In this document: positions 49,890-63,028 of the stretch, piece after piece
How the letters are laid out: the number at the start of each line of letters is the position of its first letter
How positions within the stretch are numbered: the stretch's first letter is position 1
Assembly (NCBI GenBank): GCA_964023205.1
Contig: OZ026833.1
Span: 34,140,366-34,204,365, forward strand
Direction: 5' to 3'
Length of the DNA stretch: 64,000 nucleotides
Source of the DNA: Lutraria lutraria
Taxonomy: Eukaryota; Mollusca; Bivalvia; Venerida; Mactridae
Position numbers and translations under genes: made by a program
Notes under the pieces: generated by a model
What the model was told of the DNA's origin: nothing
The model's database searches: none
Seen by the model: only the letters and a program-made list of their open reading frames with translations

Positions 49890-52100
49890 CCTTTTGTAAA
49901 GTTGGTGAAACTCAGTTTAGGATTCCTTTATGTCTTCAATTCCTCCCGGACCTCCAAATCCTCCTTGACTACAGATTCTGTCACACTCTTCTGAAATTAT
50001 TTTAGTATAATTCATTTTAAGTATTTCAATGATACAATGATTCTAGGACTAGCACTAATTGATTATTTTTACAACACTTGAACCATCCTGAATCCTGCTG
50101 CAAATCTGAATAGAATCAAATTATGCTGAACTTTTTAGTGCACTACAAAGAACAAAGAGGTAAAGCAAAAGATTATAAAAGCTTAAAGAAAATTGATATT
50201 TTTAAATGAACTAGTAACCACAGTCAGTTTGACCTTCAAACAAGAACTGTTTAATGTTGTAAATTAAGATTTTATTTTTCCATAAGCAGTAACACTAACC
50301 ATTTTTCCTGACTTGACTTTAGCCCAGAAAAGAAAAGCAAAAGAATAGTAAATATACCTTAAATTTCAATCCACCTTTGTTGAATGTCACAAGTTTCAAA
50401 AAGCTTCCTTTTGGCTGTCTTGTGAGTTTTCATGAGTGCATCTGCAAAAAAGAATTGATGGTATGTTTGTATTTAAAAAAAAAAATTTGAATGTGCAAAA
50501 ATTTGTCCCCATGTTAGTTTTAGTTTAGGTATGCTTTGTGCACATGTGTGGATGTTCCTGATTTGTACACTTGTTTCTTCAAAACTTTAAATTCTACTAA
50601 TTAAACCACAAACAAGATTAAGAACTATCCGAAACAGCTATTTGAAATAGATTCTGAATCTGAATTTTAGCTTGATAATGTTTTAGATAAAACTACAAAT
50701 TATGAGACTGAAAAAAAATGGATTGAGAATATACGGCCAATTTTTCTTATCTTAATTTTCTTTAAAAAATACTTAAATCAGTCACGCTGATTTAAATAAT
50801 CAATATTGATTTTGAAAATGTTTTTTTTTCAATTACCAAATTACCTACCATTTTTTCTTAACAACAACAAACAAACAAGAAACTTACTTCATACTTAAAC
50901 AGTATAAAGGACAACTTACTTAATATTGATTTGCATATAGCCAGTTCTTCCAACCTCTTCTTCCCTGAGAATCCCTTTCTTTCCTTTACTGACCAAACCC
51001 TGTGAAGCTCATCACTAAACGACATGTGGTGTCAACATCTTTGACATCTAATGTACTATATTATTCATGCTGTAATTTGTAAAAGGGAAACAAAATTATT
51101 GTTAAAACAATGGTAAAAATATAGGTCTAACATGTTCTAAAGCAATCATATTCCACATGAGTTGGTTTCATTATGATTAATACACGAGAGAAGATTGACA
51201 AAAAAGCATGATTCAATAGCTTTCGGACTTGGTTAGTTAAATCAGTTAACTATGTTTGACAAACTAAGTTTTGTCATGCAAGTCTAGGTATCTATTATCC
51301 ATATGCATTGGTACCACCTCTCCTGTCCTACTTGGTATGAGGATATATTAAGGTATAAGCCACCTCTCAATGGAAATAGGTCGGATGATTGATAAACAAA
51401 AATAAAATTCAAGAAACAGTTTTCAGACTTGAATTACATGTCGCTTACTATACATGTATATGTATGTTATTAAAAATGATGTAATAAGTGTATCTTCATT
51501 ATATTAGTCAATCTGAAGCACCATCACTTACTGTTTACTTGGTATATTTTTCTATTTGATGATGGCGACTCTGAAGATGTGCTTGACTGATCAGGACACG
51601 AAGAGCGACACAGCAGCATGTTGCTTTTTTCTGCCTTTTTAATTTTTTTTCCAAAGTGGATAGTTTCCTTCATTGTTTCCGATATGTCCTTTTTTCTTGT
51701 CTATAATGAAAAATATTCTAGTTTTATCAGCATAGATCCATTACAAAAAGAATATTTTGACTATTCTCAGGGCTTGTTTTCCTTCTATAGCAGGGGCCAT
51801 TAAATTCTTTAAAATCAAAGTGTTCTCTTCCCCTTTTGCAAAAATAAAAATTTAAGGAAAAAAGCCCCTTCTCCTACCTGTGAAAAAAAGCCGATTCGAT
51901 TAGAAAATCTGTCATACTCATAGAAATGGCAACTTATAACTTAAAAGTCTTTGTGGCAAGGCTTTTTTAACCTGCTAGTCCTATAGTCGGCGCTGTTACA
52001 AAGCGCCATTCTCTCACTAACATTTATTTTCATATAAAATACGGTTTTCTTCCAGAACTGACCTTACCCAAGGATTTTGTTTCCGTATTGAATCCCCCCT
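49890..52100 (-). pseudogene. Exon-like blocks inside element B
   Basis: The four splice-bordered blocks of A are present on the minus strand here: acceptors near 49995, 50442 and 51071, donors near 50918 and 51535. The borders are intact although the blocks contain stops. Confidence 0.4.
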
Positions 52101-53290
52101 TGCCCTTGGCAAATTTAACATAAGTTATCAGCTGTCTGATTAAAATTTATTACAATTAGTGCATTTTTTATTAGTCTAATGGGATCGACTTATTGAAAAT
52201 AAGTGAAAGCATACCACATATGTTGTACTGTAATAATAAATAGAGAATGATATTATTAGTTAGTTACAACAACATTTGTTTGTGTCTATGATTATCTTAT
52301 TTAAACTGTTAAACACTCACTTATTATGACTTTATAAAAAATATTTATATTGTTTATTCATCCGACAATGACAGACATTATATAAAACGCATCTTGATTT
52401 AATACATTTTTAATTAGATGTTTTATATTTCTATAATACATATGTGGTATGCTTTGCCTATCAAAACTAATGAACTGGTACGCTTAGCCCTGTTACGTTC
52501 CGGTAGTGGTACGCTTCGTCCGACATTCTTTAAAACCAAGATTTTGTGGCCAAAACAATAAAAAAATACTTACCTTGTGCGTAATGGCCAGGATTTTAAT
52601 GTAAAACACCAGGCACTGGCAGATATGATTCCATTTATCACTCGAAATCCACCAAAAGCTTTTTAAAACTAATATTGTTTCCAATGTTAGACCACTTCGG
52701 CGCGCGCGCGTAGCCGTTAATTTCCAACGGTTAATTTCAAGAATCAGGAACGGTATATTCGAATTAACGTTTCTTTAAAGTAAAAAGAAGATACATAGTA
52801 TCTAAACATACTAAAATATTAAATTCTAATGATGGTATAGTACGTTAAACAACTTAATTTGAAATCAATGAAATAATTACGGAAAAATATCATGCGAATC
52901 TATCGCTGCAATGAAAATAGCTTTACATACTACAACAACAAATCTTTAGAAATTATCATCCAATTTTCAGTGATATATACATAAATACATGAAGATATTA
53001 TTGTTTGTAACCACGGTAAGTTCTCTTTAATAACCATATTTATTGATCGGGTGATATAATCTGTTTGTTGAATGATTTCTGAATGGTCAGATTAAATTTA
53101 GATGACCAGTGCAGTGGGTGGGTTAAACCGTAAAATAATATTATTTATTAACAGTCACATTGAGCAGACTGTGCAATTAAGGTTTGAAATGTTGTTGCCC
53201 CAAACAGACATTTTAGCTGCTTTTGCTTTGATTTATTAATGAAACCAAAATTTTGGTTGTCCGAATAAAACATTGGTTGTCCTGGACAGG

Positions 53291-53575
53291 TTAAGATAAG
53301 TTTTCTGCATAAAGTATATTGGAGGGCAACCTGTCACAAATTACTAATTCAAAGACTGGTTTCAGTATCTTATAGATGTTAACTTCATTGTCATGCTGAA
53401 ATTTAAATATTGTATATCTTGTTTCAGTTTTTAACCTGGCGTAGAAGTTGGCACCAGAGGTCAACAACAAGGAAATTCTTGAAGAAGCAGAAGAAAACCT
53501 TCTTTCACCAAATTGTGACCAATGAAGAGCTTCGAAATTTTCAGAGAAACCGAGCCTGTTTCTGGGTTGATTCAT
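53291..53575 (-). other. 94-codon open frame in element B, counterpart of 37984-38268
   Basis: MNQPRNRLGF to LYAENLS. See the copy in A: open in both, but most differences change the residue. Confidence 0.3.
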
Positions 53576-54539
53576 CAGATTTAGAACAAACTCTGCCCAG
53601 TCCAGTGGTTAACTACAACATGAACATATCAATAAAGTTGCTCTTACGGCAATAACTATATCCCAAATTTTGCCATAGACTGATAGAGAGAGCTTTCGTC
53701 CATTAAGGAAATTACAAACTGATCACTGGGTAAATCTGTGTAATGACACCAAAAGGAAAATGATGCTATGATATTATCAAGGATTGAAGGAGTTTGACCG
53801 TTTCATGTATCTGCAAAACAATGCAATTTTGAAAGCAGCTTGAAGTGCCAGTAATTAGTAGGACTAGTAAGAATATTAAATGAGTGTTATATATCATAAT
53901 TACTATTATATAGACAATGTCATGATATTTAAGCATATATAAATTATAATGTGCTGCAGATGACTTGATGCTGCGTTTTTCAATGTGATTGTGAGGATAT
54001 TTTGAATATAACATGTTATGTGCTGCTAAAGAGTATGATGTGCATTGATGAATAAATTCTGTTTAACTTACTTTGACTTTATTTTATTTGATATACATCA
54101 TAGGATGCATTTATTCATGTGTGTAAATAGAGGCATTTTTTCATGCATAAAGCGCCATCTCGCACGCAAAAAAAACTTATTTTAACCTAAATCTCACTTA
54201 AGAATGACGCTTCTGAAGCAAATCTCAACTTTATTGACAGTCTGAAGATATGGCATACATGTATGAATATCATTATATGTATAACATACATATATGAAAA
54301 AACGCATACAACATGCACTTTATAGTCCTGATGTATGTACAGAACACAGGTCTACTTTATCCATTAAATATAGAGCAACAAACTGTTGAATGTGCTGTTT
54401 ACTGTCTACAATTAGTGAATTACACATGAAAAAATGTCATTGTGATTGAAATTTGGCAGCACTTAAGCAAATGGGATTGGATCTTGTTTTTGCAGCAATA
54501 AAAACGATGCAGAGTAAATTCATAACCATTTTGAATAGT

Positions 54540-54936
54540 TTGCACTGAAATTGGCAACGTTGTCAAAACGTTGATATAACGTTATTCTAACAACGTTGCG
54601 ACTAAAACATTAGTACAACGTTGTGATAACGTTGCTTACTAACGTTTTCACAACGTTACAGCACGGTTGTTACACAACGTTGCAGCCCAACGTTTACACA
54701 ACGTTGTACCAACGTTGTAAAAATTTCCAGTTTTAGATAACAATGCTGTATGCATTTTTACAGTGTCTGTTCAATACATAAATGCATTGCTTTTATGATA
54801 CTTTCTCCTACACATTCCAAAACACTGTGTTAAATAGTTGTCAACGTTGCAGCAACGTTGTGACAACATTGTAAAAAAAATACAACCAATACACAACTAA
54901 AACACAACGTTGTCATAACGTTGTGTGTTTGCTGGG
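54540..54936. repeat. Element B right terminus: AACGTT-rich array
   Basis: Mirror of the A left terminus, ending AACGTTGTCATAACGTTGTG and GTTTGCTGGG. Confidence 0.9.
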
Positions 54937-56372
54937 TAACAAGCAAAATAAAAAAGCAACCACCTTGAAATTACGAACATGTTTGGTAACGAATCGTGAA
55001 TTTAAGTTTTGCGACCTTACAACCTATTCTGAGGTTACGAAATAGGAAACGCGACTATTTTAAGCGTAAAACCTTTTTAAAGTCTACACGCAAACGATTT
55101 CGCAAAACTACTGAAGCGCGTAGAGAAAACATTAGTCTAAATTACTTTTCAGACATGTTAAAAACGTCGGGGGCGATCATGTTTCAGTGTAGTGAATGTG
55201 TTAAATATGTCATTGTGGGTATTTCCTATTTTGCGAATCATGTCTACAATGTAGTAATCAGCTATAACATTATGTGTTCTATGTATAAAGTGGGTTCAAA
55301 TAAAAATAGTCACGTGATAGCCCTTTCCAGGTCTTACGTTTTATTTTACTGCGGAAGTTTTCTGCATATACGGTGCAACTTCTCCACAGCAACGTCCTTT
55401 GGGAGTAGCAAAATTATGGGCTTGGAAAGAGGTTGTTGCTGTAGAGAGCTTAAGTTGATAATTCGTGCAGTGGAAAAAAAGAGCTGTTGTTGAAAGGGAG
55501 ATTGTTGCTCAAGAGAGGGCCTCTCTGGAGAGGTTTTACTGTTTTGATTAGGTTTTTTCTTGCAATGTGGAAAAATCGCTGTTAGGGATTATTGTTAAAT
55601 TACAAAATGTATAAACCCTAGATGAAAACTGAGCCACAATCCCCCATGTAAAAAGTTAGGTTATAATGTCTCTGTAATTTTTTATGTATCCGCTTTCTTG
55701 TCGTGACGAATTAAGTGAAATTGTATCTAAGTTATTACGTTGAATTATTGTTAAAAGTATATACCCGTAAAATATTCACAAAAACGACTCATGAAAAAGG
55801 CTCATATAAAATGAATTTCTAATTCAGTAAGGTAGTCAACTATTTACCATAGAGAGGTTACGTTATGAGGGGGGTTACACATTGAATACAGATATTGTGT
55901 AAAAATAAACATGTACTTTATTATATATTTCACATGTTTGCGACCTGTATAGATATAATTATCTCTCCAATATTTGCTGTCAATGTTGTAATTGAAATTA
56001 ACTGGCAAGCGCTTGTTTGCGACCGGGCTCCGCTTCAAGTGTTATGCATTCAAATTATAATGAACATACTTAGAATAGTCTAATTTGTCGCATAATTAAA
56101 TTATAACCGTAGTAATTTGATGCGAACATACTGCATATGTTGTGAACTTAACGTTCACAGCGGCATGAAATACAGTCAAGTTACCTACATGTATTATTAT
56201 ATCACATGTCCTAGTACATTAATGCGACTTACTATCCTTTAAGAGAACACTCGATGTGTTTGAAGTACATCGTACAAAACTCAAAAGAATAATGCTCAAT
56301 TTCCTGCATTAATTCCTTTCTTCTTCCCTAATACATTAACAAATCTTTGTTCACAGGAGTTTTACATCTCGA
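54937..56372. other. Flank of element B, no convincing gene
   Basis: A 165-codon open frame at 54996-55493 (+) is the longest here. Its last third lies inside a MITE copy and it has no recognised domain, so it is probably not a gene. Confidence 0.4.
55371..55544. mobile_element. Small MITE, 'ACAACCTCTCT' family, copy 3
   Basis: It contains GGTGCAACTTCTCCACAGC, the core words GAGGTTGTTGCTGTAGAGAG and TTGCTCAAGAGAGGGCC, and ends GGAGAGGTTTTACTG. It lines up with copy 2 at 30101-30274. Confidence 0.65.
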
Positions 56373-56674
56373 TAAAGCCGTGGTCACATTTACGGTCACG
56401 CACGTAGTTGACTGCATTTACTTAAAATTTTGTGCGTAGTTAACCGTAGTGACACTACGTGTAACTACTACCAACTACGTTTAACTGCCCCCACAATGGA
56501 CATGGAGAACAACTAGGGAGAACTACGTGTAACTACGGTTAACTACGTGTAATGTCGTCTAACTACGCCGTATATATAAGTGTAAGTACGGTCAACTCCG
56601 GTTTCCTCTTACTACGGTAACTATGATATTGTATTACTCTTGCGTGTGTGACCTTACATGTGACCGCGGCTTTA
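56373..56674. mobile_element. 302-bp MITE built of ACTACG words
   Basis: The ends are inverted repeats of about 30 bases with a few mismatches (TAAAGCCGTGGTCACATTTA against TAAAGCCGCGGTCACATGTA). The interior repeats AACTACGTGTAACTACG and GTAGTTAACCGTAGT in both orientations. TA at each tip fits a TA target duplication. Confidence 0.78.
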
Positions 56675-57800
56675 CAGTCAATGTCATTTGGCGAGTTTTC
56701 CAACTTTAACGGTAGAGGAAGACCCCAGACTTGTACCTGGGTAGAACTACCGACCTTCCGTTAGCTAGCTGGCCAACTTCCTCGTATATGAGATTTGTCC
56801 CAGATGGGATTTGAAGTCATAATGGTACCCCCCCCCCCCTCAACTAATGCTTGCTTAGGGGACGAGTGTGTACATTGTTTCATGTATTCCACCAAATCAA
56901 ATTCTCCGCTCCTATAGTTTCGACTACATCATAGGCCTACAATCCAATTAACTGGGCATACTTCATTATCGTGTAGAGAGATTATTCTTGCTGAACTTCT
57001 AGGATTTTTGCACATGCAAGTGTATGTACATGTTGAGTATGTTTTTTAAAAAATATATAAATAAAAAACGACAATTGCCAATAAATGAAACCATGAATCA
57101 TTTAAATTATAATGTCATGCCTTAATGAAAGTACATCCGGGACATTTTATGTAAGGTGAAAACAAGGGTGAATAATTCATTTAAAATACGGTTGCGAAAT
57201 AGGAAATAGATAATAATGATGGTAGAGTCAAATAAGTTCTAATGCAGCGTTAAATTCGCCGTCGCTTTTATAAATCAATAAATTATGGGGACATTAAACA
57301 TTAAGAACAGACAATAATTATTGTCGGCCTAAACCCTCCTCAAAGTCACAAACAAGGAAAATGAGACAAAAAACACAGTTTTATAAAATGCCTGATACTT
57401 GAATACACTCAGGTAAACTAACGCGAATAGCTTTAATATAAGACTGCAGTATTTCACAAAGAAATCTAAATTATATAAAAAAATAAAATAAAATTAATAC
57501 TTTTTTATTTCTATTTTGTTGTTGAATTTTATTGTAAAACAATCCTGAACATCTCATTTATGTGAAAAATGTGCTATAAATTGGTGGTAACTTTTTAATA
57601 ATAAACTACATCAAATTTTGCTAACTAGCTCTTTTTAACGTTTCAACAAGCAAAGCGTAGCTAAAGTTGTCTCTAAACATGATGAGACTGAGAAGAAAAT
57701 GTAAATATTCAACAAAGAGATACGAGTAAAGTAAAATCATGTCCGGACCAGAAGGTATAACTGCAATTTTATCTAGGCGGTTTTATTATCAAATTAAAAT
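56675..57800. other. Intergenic, no gene seen
   Basis: Mostly AT-rich. Contains a short C-run near 56829-56839. No coding signal. Confidence 0.5.
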
Positions 57801-57960
57801 ACAGTACAACCTCTCCTGAGTGGCCCATTCTTGAGTAACAACCTCTCTTAAACAACACCATGATTTCTCCCACTGCAAGTTTTAACTATTAATTTAACCT
57901 CACAACAACAACATACTTTTGCTGCTTCCAAGGGGTGTTGCTTTGGAGAGGTGCACTGTA
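57801..57960. mobile_element. Small MITE, 'ACAACCTCTCT' family, copy 4
   Basis: It begins ACAGTACAACCTCTCCTGAG and ends GTTGCTTTGGAGAGGTGCAC plus TGTA. It is inverted relative to copies 2 and 3, as shown by AAGGGGTGTTGCTTTGGAGA at the right. Confidence 0.7.
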
Positions 57961-58854
57961 TAAAGGAAATTCATGTATAAAGAATATTCAGTCCGAAAGT
58001 AAGAGGTTGTTATAATGAGACGGTCTTTATACGCAGGTGATGACCTGGTACTAAATGACTACGTCTGGCCTCTTCGATTTTAATCGACTGTATGTTATAC
58101 TGAAAAAAATTACTAGCCCCCATTGCATATTTGGACTGGCACGTGAATTTCGAGCCAATTTTCATAACGTACACCAAACGTTCCGTTTGAGTACACCGGG
58201 ACAAACGACATGTATTTTACCAGACTGAGTTTATAGATTTCGAAATATATATCTTATAATATTTGGTTAAATTCAACAATGGTCTTTTATGCAATTGTCG
58301 ATAAATCGCATTAAATATAGTAGGCCTATGCGATTTTTTTTTGGGGGGGGGGTTGTTAGTCAAGTCAAGTCATGTGAAAACATTATTTTATTGACATAAA
58401 CGTAAAACATATTTGTCCGCGTTAATTCAATAATCACATTGACAAATTTGCGGGGTATTTTGTATTAAATCGTCAGTACAGAGAGCTTTTATAGACGATC
58501 CAAGGTTACAACACGCGCGCACACATACTAACACAAGCCATATATTCATTTTCATGTAAACTATAAAAGGATTGATTTTTCGGGGTAGTGTGTACAAATT
58601 CTTATTTTCAATGCAATTGATATTTGGTTGACGTAAGTTTATTTTTCTTGACAAAAATTACACATAACTCCTTTTTACACAGACACTCGTGTTATCATAC
58701 ATAAACGTGATACCATTATTTTCGAGTTAGACATAATGAAAACATATCTTTAGCTAATTCGCCATTACACTAGTCGTCTGCATAATGTTTCAAAAATGGA
58801 CAAACGTAATTGTTTTCCATGTACTTAATTCTGGCATTTTCTCACTAATGCCAT

Positions 58855-59125
58855 GGGATGGTAGGTAGTCTAGTGGTAACGCGCTGGACAACTCACGTGG
58901 GTTCGAATCTAGGTTCCGCCTTCAACATTTGTAAAGAACGCTTTTTAAGTGTCGGCATCACAACTACCGAGCCAATGTCTTGAAAGTCGCATTTAAAAGG
59001 CGTGAATCGGTGTTTTACAGCGGGCACGATAAAGAACCAGGAAAAACTATTCGAAACAAGGGTAGTGATAAAAATGCCTGATCCTCGCCCCATTCTCTCT
59101 CTGTGGCGGCCCTAAAATGACTATT
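58855..59125 (+). repeat. tRNA-derived SINE, second family, copy 2
   Basis: The head has A box TAGTCTAGTGGTAACGCGC and B box GGGTTCGAATCTAGG. The body contains AAAGAACCAGGAAAAACTAT, shared with the minus-strand copy at 29463-29735. Confidence 0.8.
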
Positions 59126-62100
59126 GCTGTCGACTAGGCCGTCGGACAACAGAGGAATAACTAAATAAACACTACTTACATCGTTTCTGGATGATCGTAT
59201 ATTGCGACGGTTATGTAATATGACTGAAAGGTAATACTAAGTCTTGTTTTATGTTGATGTGTTTCAAGCGGAAATATGTATTTTTGATATTTCAGAAGTT
59301 TAACCGTCTGATTGTTATATTGTATTCTACAAATATCTTCTAACAACTCGTTGATTAAACAATGCAGTAGATTAACTGACATTAAACAATATCATGTTAT
59401 TCAAACGTGTATTGGACGATAGAGACGTATCCATGGTTTCAGACCAGTAAGCACTAGCCGCTCGGAAATGCAGTTAACCTTATGCGGCAAAGAAACTTGC
59501 GACAAATTGAATAGCGGACAATTTAGGGCATAGAAAACACATGACACCGAATGACACTGTGCTCGAACAGATGACGGTCAAAGCACTTGATTCAACCACG
59601 TATAAAGTCATTTCTACTAATAAGCCATTGTTTTGCATCTAGTCTACCATATGCATACTGACGTCCAATACTTCTACATTCTACACGTTTGTACCGTCTG
59701 CTCTCAAGACCATCCAATAATTTGAGTGTATTTTCTGTCTATAGATGTTCAACGCGAATATTTTCGGTATCAAGTGGTTGGTGACAGATTCAACAGATAT
59801 GTCAGTACTACATTACTTATTGATTGAACAAATCGTATGACAGTTAAGAGATATTCAATTAGATCTCTATCATTCAGTGATCGGTTAACAAGTACATTAA
59901 CATGGAATTCTATGAATTAAGTTGTTTATGCATAAAATTAAGATGATTATATTTGGCGGATGCAAATGTACCGCAATAGATGTTGTGAAAGTTCCGGGCT
60001 CTTTGCTGTTCTTATAATTATCATTGTTGGTATTTTTGTTTTTATCATCATCATAATATGATTGTTGATATTGTTGTTGTTGCTGGTTGTTGTGATGGTA
60101 CTGTTGCTAATAGTGATGATGATGATGTTGGTAGTGCAACTGCAACTGTTATTAGAATTGCTGATAATGATGTAGCAGTTGTTGTTGGTGGTGGTGCTGA
60201 TGTAGTCGTTGTTGTTAGTGTTTGTGCTGGTGGCGCTGATTCTTATGCTATCTTATTTCATTCCTTCGTGTTCAGTTTTAATCCATTTATCGACAAAAAG
60301 TGAATAATTCAAAAATCTTGCTCAGTTACTAGCATATAATACACTATCAGTTTCAAACACACCTGTTTAACAATGACTTAACTTTATAAAGCAACTATAA
60401 TGGCTTAACGTATCATTCAGACAAAGCCTACATGAAACAAGGATAGTTTACGGTCCTCTTTTTAAGTAAACAGGAGACAAACCTATATTACCTATATTTT
60501 GAGATAGACGTCGTACTGTTTGACTTTAATACCCATGACAAACGCTTCAGAAAAGACATCTTATTCTGTGCAAGCAAATGACGGGTTTCCCTCGACATAC
60601 GGGTATGCATTCATACATCACGGGGAAACTTAAGTCTCGCCCTTTCGATAAACATTTCTGTATACAACTGACTAATCTAACCGGTCATCCGTAATTTTAT
60701 ACTCGACTTTGAATACAGTAAAAACTAAATTTAGAAACGCAGGTCTGACAAAGGGTGATATTCACGAAGAATTTTATGGATAAAACTTTCCTTAATGCTA
60801 AATAAGAGATTTTCCTTGAGATAAGGGTTAATATTTTGACTGAAGATTTTACTTATACATGTACTCCCAAATTTCCTTACATTTTAAGGAAGACATTGGT
60901 TTAAACGTTATTTCAATTCATTAGCCACATACGTATGTACATTATACACATGTACACAAGGATGTATAAGGGTATTGATTAGAATAGCATATTATAGACT
61001 GGAAAACAAGGGTGACTTTTATAAGTTCCTCTCCATCCAAGAAGATCTTGGCTTTCTTAAAAATGCCAAGGGTTTACTTCTAAACAAAAATAACCTCTAA
61101 AACAGACGACAGTATTTCCCCCCAGGGTCGTCTTTATAGGCAGACTTGGCTTTATTCACCGCAAAACTGTATCGACATGTTTGGTATTAGTAACCACTGC
61201 ATGCAGTTAATAATTTCTAAAACATTAAAAAAAGTTTACTTACTTAAGACGATTTCTTAACTACCCCGTATGTTCAAAATATATGAATTCCGATTGGTTC
61301 ATACAGGTTTGTAATATGCAGGACCTAAGGTACGCGCGAATGTCGTGCTTAGTGAAAAATAAGTATTACGCCCCCCCCCCCCCAAAAAGTAATATATGGT
61401 CACTAATCTAAAATGATCAAACGACGAAATAATCAAATATGGCTTACTTGAGTATCGAACAAATCCCAAGATGAACGAAAGCTTGACTAGAAGACACAGA
61501 TCAAGCGTCTGTTTATAACGATCCATCATGAAACACTGTTTTGTTTCCTATTAATACGAATCAGACAATAAGTCTTTAACCCGGAAGTAATTTTTACGAG
61601 TAGATCGTGTCCTGTCACATGCAGTTGAGTTCCTATGAATAAATTTAAAATCATTAGGTCGTAGTGGAAGATGGTACATTAAAAGTTGACAAAGTATGAT
61701 ATTTTAGCGCTAAAACAGGCGATCGGGTTTCGTAGAGATCTAGTGAATGTTGAAAAAAAGAATAGTTGTATATTTTGTGACAAACTGCTCGTTATCTATA
61801 TGTATGAAGTCAGATACTTAGTAGAACAAGCTATACTTCAGGATTATACGCAAATAGTTCAGTTTCATTCTTACTCAAGATTTTAAGTAATTTTTTCAGG
61901 GTTTGTTTAATATGCTAAGATAAATAATCAAAATTATGATATATAAATGTAAATTACCGGCCTAATAGGCCTATTCGTAACTCATTAATCCAAAAATTAA
62001 AGTTGCTTAAGTGAAGGAATTACAGTAACGCCCGTGTAAACCGGACCACTTCCGGACCGGATCAAAAATACGGTTTTATGAGAATTCCAGGTCTCAGAGA

Positions 62101-63028
62101 ACTTTTGATGAATTCCGAAAAAAATATGGCTTGACAAATTGTCCGATTTTTCAGAGAATTCCGGTTTTCAGATAGTCCGGTTTTATGAGTTTTACTATAT
62201 TTATAATCAGACGACTAACTAAACTGGTTCCTGTTCTTTGTTGCAGGGTACAGACAAGTCAACGGGACTAATATTCGAGTTCACTTTTTCATTTGCGACA
62301 TTTTTAAATCTAACTCGTGTAGTTAACAATCACAAATGTCTCTGAAAACAAACGCATCAAATTTAATTCAAATGCGGTTTTCTGAAAAATAACAAATTAT
62401 TTATTTAAATGCATTTCATAGAAAGCTGGGTCACATTTTATGACATTCGTCAGATTTCTAATTCAAACAAACGGTCTAGGAATTCAATAGCCTACGGAAA
62501 TGTAATTAGGTGATAAGTTTTTCTTGTAAATAGTTTTCAGACTAAAGTCTGTAAACCTAATAATGTTAGAAACGTGTTTTTTTTCTGGTACACACGCTAT
62601 GGGACCTCAACAGTAAGACCATCATTTATACAATGAGAGGAACGGTTGTAATACAAAGGTGGTCTTATAGCCAGAATGAAATAATGTGTAATACTAAAGT
62701 GCGCCCGAAATATGTGTTATCGTTACAATGAGGTGGCCGTTGTACTGAAATTGTTGCTATGTGAAGTTTACTGTAAATTTCAAACTTCCTAATTATTAAT
62801 GATATACTTCAATTAATACGTCCGACAGGTTTTTCACCTTACAACTTTTTCCGGACTATATACAGTCAAACCCGTGAACATAGGCCATCCTTGGGATCGA
62901 CAAAATATGGCCTTAATTGACTTGTGACTTTTATTCAGAGAGCATTTTGAATATCTTTTATTTACTGTGTCGTCTTTATTCGGTGGTGACACCAACCACT
63001 GATTTAACGGTACATGTACTATCCGTTC
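59126..63028. other. Intergenic, no convincing gene
   Basis: It includes a GTT/GTG-rich low-complexity stretch (about 60040-60250), a C-run near 61371-61382, and a sequence near 62030-62200 with repeated CCGGTTTTATGAG words that may be a degraded repeat. One splice-ended open frame is noted separately at 59176-59382. Confidence 0.5.
59173..59382 (-). other. Open frame ending at a strong splice donor (possible orphan exon)
   Basis: A 68-codon minus-strand frame from MSVNLLHCLINELLED to YITVAIYDHPET runs into a consensus donor (GTAAGT). The exit phase (2) does not fit the missing 5' exon of the phosphatase, which must end in phase 1. No domain recognised; could be chance. Confidence 0.2.

Larger units (their letters stand above)
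47495..54936 (-). mobile_element. Element B: second copy of the AACGTT-ended transposon, inverted relative to A
   Basis: It begins CCCAGCAAACACAG and ends TGTGTGTTTGCTGGG, flanked by TA on both sides. Its sequence is the reverse complement of element A apart from indels. It is about 7.44 kb against 7.76 kb in A, because A has an extra SINE-bearing segment while B has one more 140-bp unit. No transposase frame. Confidence 0.85.

Noticed and set aside
36623..54936. Whole A-spacer-B region as an assembly palindrome artefact
   Set aside because: A and B differ by point changes, a SINE-bearing indel and one tandem unit, and each has its own pair of ends.
54996..55493. 165-codon open frame (+)
   Set aside because: The C-terminal third overlaps a MITE copy, there is no domain, and the N-terminal part is a biased Lys/Arg-rich stretch.
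60058..60303. 81-codon Val/Asp-rich open frame
   Set aside because: It is translated from a GTT/GAT low-complexity tract, so an open frame is expected.
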